Under the pieces are notes generated by a model. That model saw only the letters and a list, made by a program, of their open reading frames with translations. It was not told where the DNA came from and searched no databases. The translations under genes were made by a program, and so were the position numbers. This document shows positions 18,755 through 25,388 of a DNA stretch of 27,522 nt, piece after piece (within the stretch, counting starts at the first letter, position 1; each line of letters opens with the position of its first letter). The DNA is taken from the NCBI GenBank assembly GCA_035532475.1, contig DATKQY010000029.1:1-27522 (forward strand). Direction: 5' to 3'. The stretch comes from DATKQY01 sp035532475. Its GTDB lineage: Bacteria; Actinomycetota; Acidimicrobiia; Acidimicrobiales; Bog-793.

Positions 18755-19573
18755 TCACACGACCGCCTCGGCCTTGTAGGGCAGCCCGCCGCTCACGATG
18801 AGGTGCGATCCCGTGATGTGGTTCGCGAGCGGCGAGCACAAGAACGCGACGACGCCGGCGATGTCCTCGGGCGCCTCGAAGCTTTCGAGCATGAGTCGCC
18901 GGCGGTACTCGTCTTTGACCGTGGCGGCGTCAAGGCCGCGGCGCTCGCCCTCCTGGAGCCATTCGAGCTCCATCATCTCGGTGGCGACGTCGCCCGGCCC
19001 GACGGCGTTGACGTTGACGTAGGGCGCGAACTCCTGCGCGGCGACCTGGGTGAGACCCACCACGGCGAACTTCGCGGCGCAATAGGGGCCGAAGTACTTC
19101 GTCGTGCAGTTCATCTGCGCCACGTACGAGCCGAGGTTGACGATCCGGCCGAAGCGCTGCTCGATCATCGCCGGCGCCGAGGCCCGCATCGTGAGGAACG
19201 TGCCCTTGGCCATGATGTCGAGGTGGCTGTCCCAGTCGCCCTCGTCGGACTCGAGGATGGACCGGTAGCGCGAGATCCCGGCGTTGTTCACGAGCAGGTC
19301 GATGCGCCCGTGGGCGGACAGGACCCGCTCGACGAGGGACGCGACCTCCGCCGCAGAGGAGACGTCGGCAGCGACGCCCGACGCCTGGCCGCCCGCCGCA
19401 CGGATCGACTCGACCGTCCCCGCGGCGGCACCCTCGGCGAGATCGTTCACCGCGACGGTGGCGCCACACGCCGCGAGGAGGTGGGCGGTCGCCCTCCCGA
19501 TGCCCCGGCCGGCGCCGGTGACGAGCGCGACGCGACCGCCGAGGTCGAAGGGGGCGCCGTTCAATCCGGCCAC
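18755..19573 (-). CDS. Classical short-chain dehydrogenase/reductase
   Basis: The 272-residue product has TGAGRGIG at 19-26 (cofactor binding), NNAG at 96-99, S149 and the catalytic Y164-x3-K168 (YCAAK). The C-terminal GSHLIVSGG strand is typical. N43-D44 at the end of the second strand (AVND) favours NAD over NADP. It is the first gene of the leftward series, 88 bases before the binding-protein gene, so it probably oxidises or reduces the imported compound. The region 170-240 carries a long acidic/basic insertion (ELEWLQEGERRGLDAATVKD), seen also in the partner SDR at 23061. The GTG start has GAGGGAG upstream. The substrate is unknown. Confidence 0.9.
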   Translation of the reverse strand: MAGLNGAPFDLGGRVALVTGAGRGIGRATAHLLAACGATVAVNDLAEGAAAGTVESIRAAGGQASGVAADVSSAAEVASLVERVLSAHGRIDLLVNNAGISRYRSILESDEGDWDSHLDIMAKGTFLTMRASAPAMIEQRFGRIVNLGSYVAQMNCTTKYFGPYCAAKFAVVGLTQVAAQEFAPYVNVNAVGPGDVATEMMELEWLQEGERRGLDAATVKDEYRRRLMLESFEAPEDIAGVVAFLCSPLANHITGSHLIVSGGLPYKAEAVV

Positions 19574-19698
19574 CGTGGTGACTCCCTCACCGCCTGTGCC
19601 CGAGACGGCGCACCGATGACGTCGCCAACGGGAACGAGCCCGGGCGTGCGGCCCCGGTCGGACGGCGTTGCACGCTATCGCTCAGTTCCACGCAGTTA

Positions 19699-19730
19699 CA
19701 TCTAGCACCGGGTGCGAACGGATGCAACCG
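19699..19730 (-). promoter_or_regulatory. Promoter/operator of the SDR-transporter operon (CGGTTGCA-N18-TAGATG)
   Basis: On the minus strand, CGGTTGCA (19730-19723) is followed 18 bases later by TAGATG (19704-19699). TTGCAT as -35 and TAGATG as -10 are 17 bases apart. The spacer contains the palindrome GCACC-G-GGTGC (19705-19715), and GATGC-aacc-GCATC (19721-19734) covers the -35. The same 8-mer and spacing occur before the btpA-like gene. Confidence 0.5.
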
Positions 19731-19759
19731 CATCGAGGCGGGTGGACGCCTCGGGACCC

Positions 19760-20557
19760 TCAGCTCTCCGAGCTGGCGCTGGAGGTCGCCCTGCGACCGG
19801 CGACCGGCACGCACACGAGCCGGTCGCCGAAGGCCTTCCGCTCGCGGGCTGGCAGGCCCGCGTCGGTGACGATCGCGTCGAAGCGGTCGATGCCGACGAC
19901 GGTGGCCACGGCGCGGCGGTCGAACTTCGAGCTGTCGGCGAGCAGGGCGGCGCGGCGCGCCGTTGCCAGCATGGCCTGCTTGATCTCCACCTCCACGGTG
20001 TTCACGTTCATCACGCCGGTCGCACTGTCGACGGCGTCCGCGGCCAGGAAGGCCCAGTCGACGTGGAGGGCGGTGAGGCTCCCGAGCGCCTGGGGCCCGA
20101 CGAGCGTGAAGACCGAGTCGATGAGCTGTCCCCCGGTGACGAGCAGGCGGACGCCGCCGCTCGCGGCGATGAAGTGGGCGATGCGCAGGTCGTTCGTCAC
20201 GATCGTGAGGTCCCGGCGGCTGCGGAGCTCCTCGGCGAGCGCGTAGGTCGTCGACCCGCTGTCGAGCACGAGCGACTCGCCGTCGCCGACCAACGTCGCG
20301 GCGTGCCGTGCGATCGCCCGCTTCTCGGCCAGGCGGTCGAGCTTCTTGGCCTCGTAGGGGACGTCCAGGGCCTCGGCGCCCGCCATCGGCAGCGCCCCGC
20401 CGTGGGTGCGCTGCACCACACCGGCTCGCGAGAGCACGTCGAGGTCGCGGCGGATCGTCGAGACGTCGACGCCGAGCTCGGCGGCGAGCTGTCGCGCCTC
20501 GACGTAGCCGGAAAGCTCGATGCGCCCGCGGATCTCGCGTCGCCTCTTCTCCGCCAT
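19760..20557 (-). CDS. DeoR-family transcriptional regulator
   Basis: From the ATG at 20557 the product is 265 residues; a GTG one codon earlier is equally possible. The N-terminal DeoR helix-turn-helix covers about 5-57, with LAAELGVDVSTIRRDLDVL followed by RTHGGA, the family hallmark. The sugar-phosphate-sensing domain (about 75-230) includes LVLDSGSTTYALAEEL, VTNDLRIA and the late ADSSKFDR segment. Such proteins usually repress sugar operons and release DNA on binding a phosphorylated sugar, here perhaps the FGGY kinase product. It lies between the two operons that carry the shared CGGTTGCA promoters, which makes it the likely regulator of both. Confidence 0.92.
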   Translation of the reverse strand: MAEKRRREIRGRIELSGYVEARQLAAELGVDVSTIRRDLDVLSRAGVVQRTHGGALPMAGAEALDVPYEAKKLDRLAEKRAIARHAATLVGDGESLVLDSGSTTYALAEELRSRRDLTIVTNDLRIAHFIAASGGVRLLVTGGQLIDSVFTLVGPQALGSLTALHVDWAFLAADAVDSATGVMNVNTVEVEIKQAMLATARRAALLADSSKFDRRAVATVVGIDRFDAIVTDAGLPARERKAFGDRLVCVPVAGRRATSSASSES

Positions 20558-20659
20558 CACCGTGCCGATCCCCCGGTCACCGCTCCCGTCCTCCGCTTCG
20601 CGCGCCGTCCGGCAGCCCCCGCTGGTGCGGCCCCCGAAGCGGGTGCAGCCTAGGCCGAC

Positions 20660-20691
20660 CGGTTGCAGCGCTGTCCACGTCGTGGTAGAGG
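20660..20691 (+). promoter_or_regulatory. Promoter/operator of the btpA-like operon (CGGTTGCA-N18-TAGAGG)
   Basis: CGGTTGCA (20660-20667) is followed by 18 bases and TAGAGG (20686-20691), the same layout as at 19699-19730. TTGCAG and TAGAGG are 17 bases apart. Transcription would start near 20698, at or next to the ATG at 20699, so the mRNA may be nearly leaderless. Confidence 0.45.
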
Positions 20692-20698
20692 TTACCGC

Positions 20699-21565
20699 AT
20701 GAGTGTGAGCGAAAACGTGCAGAATGAGGCAAGCGAGGTCGCCCGGGGCGACGGTGTCGTCCTCGGCCTTCGCTTCCGGAAGATCTTCCCGGGCGTGGCG
20801 AAGCCGCTCATCGCCATGGCGCACGTCCCGGCGCTCCCGGGTACCCCGCTCTATCGCGCGTCCGACGGCGTGCGCGGGCTCGTCACCCGGGTCCGCGAGG
20901 ACGTCGCCCTCCTCGTCGACGCCGGCTTCGACGCGGTGATGTTCTGCAACGAGAACGACCGCCCGTACGCGCTGAAGGGCGACCTGGTCGCCTCCGCGGT
21001 GATGGCGCGCGTGGTCATCGAATCTGCACCCACGACGATCCCCTACGGCGTCGACTACCTCTGGGACCCGGAGTGCGCGCTCGCCGCGGCCGTCGCCGCG
21101 GACGCCGGTTTCATCCGCGAGGTCGCGACGGGCTCGTGGGAGTCCGACATGGGCACGTGGTCTCCCGACGTGGCGGCGCTGCTCAGGCGCCGCCGGGCGC
21201 TCGACGCCGACGGGATAGCCGTCTTCATGAACATCACCCCGGAGTTCGCCTCGACCACAGGTCGGCGCTCGCCGGCGGAGATCGCGCGCTCGGTCGCCGT
21301 GTCGAGCCTCGCGGACGCGATTCTCGTCTCCGGCCCGATGGCCGGGGACGAGCCCGAGGTCTCGACGCTCGCCGAGGTGCGGGCGGCCGTTCCCCCCGGT
21401 GTTCCCGTGCTGCTCAACACCGGGGCGAAGGCCGAGAACGTCGCCGAATTCCTCGAGCACGCGGACGGATGCATCGTCGGGAGCTCGCTCAAGGAGGACG
21501 GCTACACCTGGAACCGCGTCGATCCCGTGAGGGCGAAGGCCTTCGTCCACGCGGCGCGCAGCTGA
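20699..21565 (+). CDS. BtpA/SgcQ-family TIM-barrel protein
   Basis: The 288-residue product matches the BtpA family: KPLIAMAHVPALPGTP near 35-50, DVALLVDAGFDAVMFCNEND, then IPYGVDYLWDPECALA, FIREVATGSW and the C-terminal phosphate-site-like NTGAKAENV and CIVGSSLKEDG. Family members include BtpA, linked to photosystem I assembly in cyanobacteria, and SgcQ in an E. coli sugar gene cluster. The enzymatic reaction is not established, though the barrel and glycine loop suggest a sugar- or phosphosugar-acting enzyme. The ATG at 20699 is chosen because AGAGGT lies just upstream; an in-frame start at 20663 would lie within the promoter. The kinase gene begins two bases after the stop. Confidence 0.85.
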   Translation: MSVSENVQNEASEVARGDGVVLGLRFRKIFPGVAKPLIAMAHVPALPGTPLYRASDGVRGLVTRVREDVALLVDAGFDAVMFCNENDRPYALKGDLVASAVMARVVIESAPTTIPYGVDYLWDPECALAAAVAADAGFIREVATGSWESDMGTWSPDVAALLRRRRALDADGIAVFMNITPEFASTTGRRSPAEIARSVAVSSLADAILVSGPMAGDEPEVSTLAEVRAAVPPGVPVLLNTGAKAENVAEFLEHADGCIVGSSLKEDGYTWNRVDPVRAKAFVHAARS

Positions 21566-21567
21566 TC

Positions 21568-23064
21568 TTGACCACTGAGGAGCTCCTGGTCGGCATCGAC
21601 CTCGGGAGCACCGGGACCAAGGTCACGCTGTTGCGGGCGGGCACCGGCGTGCTCGCCTCGGTCGCGGCGCCCTCGCCCCTCTACTCGGAGGGTCCCGGCC
21701 AGTCTGAGGCGGACACGGCCATCTGGTGGTCGAACGTCGGCGCACTTGTCCCCCGCGTCGCAGCGGCGGCGGGCGTCTCCCCCGGCGAGATCGCCGCTGT
21801 CGCGACGACGGGCATGGTGCCGGCGGTCGTCCTCCTCGACGGTGACGGGGTGCCGCTTCGCCGCGCCATCCTGCAGAACGATGCCCGCGCCGTCGTCGAG
21901 ATCGGCGAGGTCGCCACCGAGCTCGAGGAACGTGGCTTCGATGCCCTCGCGCACACCGGCTCGGCGCTCACCCAGCAGTCCGTCGCGCCCCTCTGGCGTT
22001 GGCTCCTCCGGCACGAGCCGGAGGTCGCGGCGCGCACCCACGCGCTCGTCGGCTCGTACGACTGGCTGGCGATCGCGCTCGGCGCAGAGCTCCACGTCGA
22101 AGCGAACTGGGCGCTCGAGAGCGGCCTGTACGAGCTCTCGGACGGCCGCGCCGAGCCGGTCATCGCGGCCGGCGGGCTTCGCGCCGAGATCTGCCCGCCG
22201 ATCCGGCGCTCCGGCGAGCTCGCCGGGACCCTCAGCGAAGCGGCTGCGGCGGCGACCTCGCTGCGAGCAGGCATCCCGATCTACGTCGGAGGTGCCGATC
22301 ACGTCCTCGCGGCCTACGCCGCCGGCCTCGCCTCCCCTGGGGACTGGCTCGTCAAGCTTGGCGGTGCCGGCGACATCCTCGTCGTCACCGACACCGCCGT
22401 GCTCGACGCGCGGCTCTATCTCGACGCACACCCCGCGCCGGGGCTCTGGCTGCCGAACGGCTGTATGGCCACCTCGGGCAGCCTGCTGCGCTGGGCGCAG
22501 GAGCTGTTCGGCGGTACGCCGCTCGAAGAGCTCGACGCCGACGCGGCGGCGGCTCCTGCCGCTGCGGTGATCTGCCTTCCCTACTTCCTCGGCGAGAAGT
22601 CGCCCCTGCACGACCCGGACCTTCGAGGGGCCTTCGTCGGGCTCCAGCTCGGGCACGGCCGCGGCGAGATCTTCCGCGCCTGCATGGAGGCCGTGGCCTA
22701 CGGCTTCCGCAACCACGTCGAGGTCCTCTCCGACGCCGGTATCACGCTCGGCAGGGCCCGGGTGAGCAACGGCGGCAGTGGGTCGCGCGTCTGGAAGCAG
22801 ATCGTCGCCGACGTGCTCGGCCGGCCTCTCAGCCCGGTGGTCGAACACGGTGGTGCCGCGCTCGGCGCAGCACTCGTCGCCGGCGTCGGCTCCGGCGTGC
22901 TCTCCGACTGGTCCGCCGCGTCGGACTACGCCCGGCTCGGCGACGAGATCACGCCGAGGGAGGAGCACCACGACCTCTACGAGGAGGGTTACGAGATGTA
23001 CCTCGAGCTGCAGCGCACGCTCACGCCGGTGTCGCATCGGCTCGCCCGGCGGGGCCGAACGTGA
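21568..23064 (+). CDS. FGGY-family carbohydrate kinase (xylulokinase-like)
   Basis: The 498-residue product has the first FGGY phosphate loop GIDLGSTGTK at 9-18 and the catalytic aspartate D244 in GGADHVLAAYAAG, equivalent to the GGGDN motif of xylulokinase. A glycine-rich GGAGDIL and the second ATP motif SNGGSGSRVWKQIVADVLG follow. The open frame extends upstream to 21073, but that part overlaps the btpA-like gene. I chose the TTG at 21568, two bases after that gene's stop, because it gives a normal N-terminus (MTTEELLVGIDLG). It should phosphorylate a ketose or polyol; xylulose is only the nearest familiar substrate. The stop overlaps the next SDR start as GTGA. Confidence 0.9.
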   Translation: MTTEELLVGIDLGSTGTKVTLLRAGTGVLASVAAPSPLYSEGPGQSEADTAIWWSNVGALVPRVAAAAGVSPGEIAAVATTGMVPAVVLLDGDGVPLRRAILQNDARAVVEIGEVATELEERGFDALAHTGSALTQQSVAPLWRWLLRHEPEVAARTHALVGSYDWLAIALGAELHVEANWALESGLYELSDGRAEPVIAAGGLRAEICPPIRRSGELAGTLSEAAAAATSLRAGIPIYVGGADHVLAAYAAGLASPGDWLVKLGGAGDILVVTDTAVLDARLYLDAHPAPGLWLPNGCMATSGSLLRWAQELFGGTPLEELDADAAAAPAAAVICLPYFLGEKSPLHDPDLRGAFVGLQLGHGRGEIFRACMEAVAYGFRNHVEVLSDAGITLGRARVSNGGSGSRVWKQIVADVLGRPLSPVVEHGGAALGAALVAGVGSGVLSDWSAASDYARLGDEITPREEHHDLYEEGYEMYLELQRTLTPVSHRLARRGRT

Positions 23065-23825
23065 GGGGCGGCATCGCCGTGGTCACCGGCGCCGGCTCGG
23101 GCATCGGGGCGGCGATCGCCACGGAGCTGGCGCGGCGGGGCCACGTCGTCGTCCCGACCGACCTCGACGAGGCCTCGGCGGCTCGCACCGCCGAGGCGTG
23201 CGGCGCCCCGGCCGCCTATCGCCTCGACGTCACCGACGCTGCCGACGTGGACGTCGTTATCCGCCAGATCGTGGACGATCGCGGACCCCTCTCGGTGTTC
23301 GTCTCGAACGCCGGGGTGTCGCGGATGCGCCGCTTCCTCGACATCACTCCCGCCGAGCTCGACCTCACCCTCGGGGTCAATCTGCGGGGCTGCTTCCTCG
23401 CGAGCCAGGCAGCGGCACGTTCAATGGTGGAGCTGAACACCCCCGGCTGCATCGTCAACGTCGCATCCATGGCTGGCAAGCAGGGACGGGTGCCGTTCCT
23501 CGCCGACTACGTCGCCTCGAAGTTCGGCGTGGTGGGGCTCACCCAGGCCATGGCGTTCGAGCTCGCCGAGCACCGCATTCGGGTGAACAGCGTCTGCCCC
23601 GGGTACGTCGCGACGCCGATGCAGGAGCGGGAGCTCGTCTGGGAAGCTGAGCTGCGCGACTCGAGCCCCGCGGCCGTGCGAGAGCTCTACCTCGCCGACA
23701 CACCGCTTCGTCGACTCGAGCTTCCCGAGGACGTCGCTCGCGTGGTGGCCTTCCTCGCGAGTGAGGACGCCGACTTCGTCACCGGTGAGGCGATCGCGGT
23801 GAACGGCGGCGCATTCATGGACTGA
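23061..23825 (+). CDS. Classical short-chain dehydrogenase/reductase (second of the locus)
   Basis: The 254-residue product has TGAGSGIG at 9-16, SNAG instead of the usual NNAG in the active-site strand, S136, and Y150-x3-K154 (YVASK). D34 at the end of strand 2 (VVPTDLDE) favours NAD. The C-terminal FVTGEAIAVNGGAFMD is typical of sugar/polyol SDRs. Its GTG start overlaps the kinase stop, so it is the third gene of a tightly coupled operon. The LVWEAELRDSSPAAVRELY insertion resembles the one in the SDR at 18755, so the two may act on related substrates, for example two oxidation steps on one polyol. An AGGCGC-ccgac-GCGCCT hairpin begins at its stop. Confidence 0.9.
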   Translation: MRGGIAVVTGAGSGIGAAIATELARRGHVVVPTDLDEASAARTAEACGAPAAYRLDVTDAADVDVVIRQIVDDRGPLSVFVSNAGVSRMRRFLDITPAELDLTLGVNLRGCFLASQAAARSMVELNTPGCIVNVASMAGKQGRVPFLADYVASKFGVVGLTQAMAFELAEHRIRVNSVCPGYVATPMQERELVWEAELRDSSPAAVRELYLADTPLRRLELPEDVARVVAFLASEDADFVTGEAIAVNGGAFMD

Positions 23826-23853
23826 GGCGCCCGACGCGCCTCGCGAGGTCCAA

Positions 23854-23874
23854 GCAGGTCGGACGTCCGACTGC
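23854..23874. terminator. Strong palindrome between convergent genes, probable bidirectional terminator
   Basis: A perfect 14-bp palindrome GTCGGACGTCCGAC (23858-23871) extends through GCAG/CTGC with one bulged G. It lies between the convergent SDR and mazF-like genes. A second stem AGGCGC/GCGCCT (23825-23841) precedes it. No long T-run is present, so termination efficiency is inferred. Confidence 0.5.
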
Positions 23875-23889
23875 CCTGAGCTCCTGGTT

Positions 23890-24228
23890 CTAGAAGTCGA
23901 GGAGGAACCTGAGCGCGCGCGTGATGGCGAAGAACGCTTCGTCGTTCGCTGCGGCGAGACGAGCGACGAGCCGGCGCTCGGACACCGACTTCACGTCTTC
24001 GCACTTCGCGTAGCTGACCTCATCGAGGCCGCACCGCTCCGGATCGAGCTCGACGTGGGACGGCAGGTCCCGTCGTGTTGTCGTACACGGCACGACGATC
24101 ACGACGCCGGCGCGGCTCTCGTTCAGTGCATCCGCAGACACGACGACCGCGGGTCGTCGCCCCGCCCGCTCGCTGCCGACAGGTTCGCCGAAGTCCACCA
24201 GCCAGATCTCGCCTCGGCGTGCGCTCAC
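23890..24228 (-). CDS. MazF/PemK-family toxin (endoribonuclease type)
   Basis: The 112-residue product begins MSARRGEIWLVDFGEPVGSE, the MazF signature R-G-E-I-W, followed by RRPAVVVSADALN. The core strand VVPCTTTRRDLPSHVEL and the C-terminal SYAKCEDVKSVSERRLV also match. Members usually cut RNA at short sequences and are neutralised by a co-transcribed antitoxin. The GTG start overlaps the antitoxin stop as GTGA (24228-24225), typical of antitoxin-first pairs. The length and all family motifs look intact, unlike the HigBA remnant at 11905-12392. Confidence 0.9.
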   Translation of the reverse strand: MSARRGEIWLVDFGEPVGSERAGRRPAVVVSADALNESRAGVVIVVPCTTTRRDLPSHVELDPERCGLDEVSYAKCEDVKSVSERRLVARLAAANDEAFFAITRALRFLLDF

Positions 24229-24464
24229 GCGGAACGGTCAGCGAGCGCGCTGCTCTCCGCCCTCCGCTCGGCCTCGATCTCCTCCCAAGCGTCGGGATCC
24301 CGGCGAAGCGCTGCGTAGCGAGCTGCGAACCGATCGAAGAAGACCCGACGCTCCAGCGCGTCGGCTGCTTCATCGAGCAGCGCCGTCATCGGCCGGCCCG
24401 TCGCCCTGGCCAGCTCGGCGAATCGATCCCTCGTTCGCTCGCTGACCCTGATCGTCGTGCTCAT
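24225..24464 (-). CDS. Ribbon-helix-helix antitoxin partner of the MazF-like toxin
   Basis: The 79-residue product begins MSTTIRVSERTRDRFAEL, the N-terminal strand and first helix of an RHH DNA-binding domain, and continues ATGRPMTALLDEAADALER. The C-terminal half (FFDRFAARYAALRRDPDAW, then acidic EEIEAERR) is the usual toxin-binding tail. It should bind the toxin and repress its own promoter. A TAGACT element lies seven bases before the ATG, so the mRNA may be leaderless. The palindrome at 24471-24492 overlaps this element. Confidence 0.87.
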   Translation of the reverse strand: MSTTIRVSERTRDRFAELARATGRPMTALLDEAADALERRVFFDRFAARYAALRRDPDAWEEIEAERRAESSALADRSA

Positions 24465-24470
24465 ACACGA

Positions 24471-24492
24471 CAGTCTACCGACATGCAGACTG
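24471..24492. promoter_or_regulatory. Candidate toxin-antitoxin operator CAGTCT-N10-AGACTG
   Basis: Perfect 6-bp arms at 24471-24476 and 24487-24492 flank ten bases. The arm nearest the gene overlaps a TAGACT -10-like element (minus strand). This is the position expected for an autoregulatory RHH operator. The remaining 24493-24749 shows no recognisable gene. Confidence 0.55.
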
Positions 24493-24749
24493 ATTCATCT
24501 ACATCATTCCTGGCCGATCCCCGGTCGAAACCCGCTGGCCGCTGGCCTCGTGATCGTCCACAGCGCTCGACCAAGACTGAGATGAGTCCCTGCTCACCCC
24601 CTCGAGCTCACCGAGAGGCCGCAGCGCGCACAAGGCCGGCGACCCGGCACCCGCCCGTCGAGCGCGCGCAAGCTTCGTGGTGGGGACTGCTACTCGCTGC
24701 CCGTCGCCGCAGAGCGTTGCGCGATGCGGCCACGAGCACCACGACGCAC

Positions 24750-25256
24750 TCACTCGATCGGCTGGTGGGCCATCGCGGGCGGCTGACGACCCGCGAGCGA
24801 CCAACCCGCGACCGCCGCGCCGAGCGGCATGCCGAGGAGGATGAGGAGGAGGCTGCCGACAGGGACGCTCCCAAGTGCAGCGATGCCACCGTTCAGGGAG
24901 TTGCTCCGAACGTAACCGAGGACACCGATGTGGCCAGCCGCCGTACCGAGCACCGCGCCGAGGAAGCCGAGCGCTCCGGTGGTGACGGCGATGAGGGTGC
25001 GCCGCGTGCGATTGCTCGCCCCGGTCGCAGCGAGGATTCGCATGTCGCCAGCCGTCTTGCTCCGGACGAGCCCGATGCTCATCGCGAGGATGCCGAGCGC
25101 GAGCACGATGCCGAAGACGGTCGCCCCGTCGAGGAACTCCGAGGAAGAGGGTGCGCTGTTCTTGGTCTCGATGGTCATGTCCGCCGTGGCCGCCGCCTGC
25201 CGAGCGTTGGTGACCTGCTGTCGCAGCTGAAGGCCAAATAACCATGGGTCTGCCAC
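24750..25256 (-). pseudogene. 5'-truncated FtsX-family ABC transporter permease (C-terminal remnant)
   Basis: An open frame of 168 residues matches only the end of large FtsX/MacB-type permeases, which usually exceed 800 residues in actinobacteria. RQQVTNARQAAATADMTIET is followed by a first span (FGIVLALGILAMSIGLV), the conserved cytoplasmic loop KTAGDMRILAATGASNRTRR and a second span (GALGFLGAVLGTAAG). The third span (VGSLLLILLGMPLGAAVAGW) precedes the usual tail AGRQPPAMAHQPIE. The C-terminus is intact, but everything upstream is missing and no cognate ATPase gene is nearby. The initial residues MADPWLFGLQL look like junction sequence. I regard it as a remnant, although its frame is still open. 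Confidence 0.75.
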
Positions 25257-25371
25257 TCGCCAGCGTGACCGTCACCGTTCGCTGGCACTTGGCAACTGCT
25301 GGCCTGCCGTCGCTTCATGCTCGACCGAGCCCTTCGGACGACGACGAACAGAACAGTGGGGCCGGTGCGAA

Positions 25372-25388
25372 CATAGTCTTGGCGCGTG
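25372..25388 (+). promoter_or_regulatory. Possible leaderless start of the phosphoketolase gene
   Basis: CATAGT (25372-25377) matches four of six -10 positions and lies eight bases before the GTG at 25386. No Shine-Dalgarno sequence precedes the GTG, and a TAG in frame at 25374 prevents an earlier start. No clear -35 was found. Confidence 0.3.

Noticed and set aside
19760..21550. 596-residue minus-strand frame as one long regulator
   Set aside because: Only the last 265 residues (from 20557) are DeoR-like; the rest is antisense to the btpA-like gene.
21073..21567. N-terminal extension of the FGGY kinase
   Set aside because: The upstream part overlaps the btpA-like gene and has shadow-like composition; the kinase fold begins right after the TTG at 21568.
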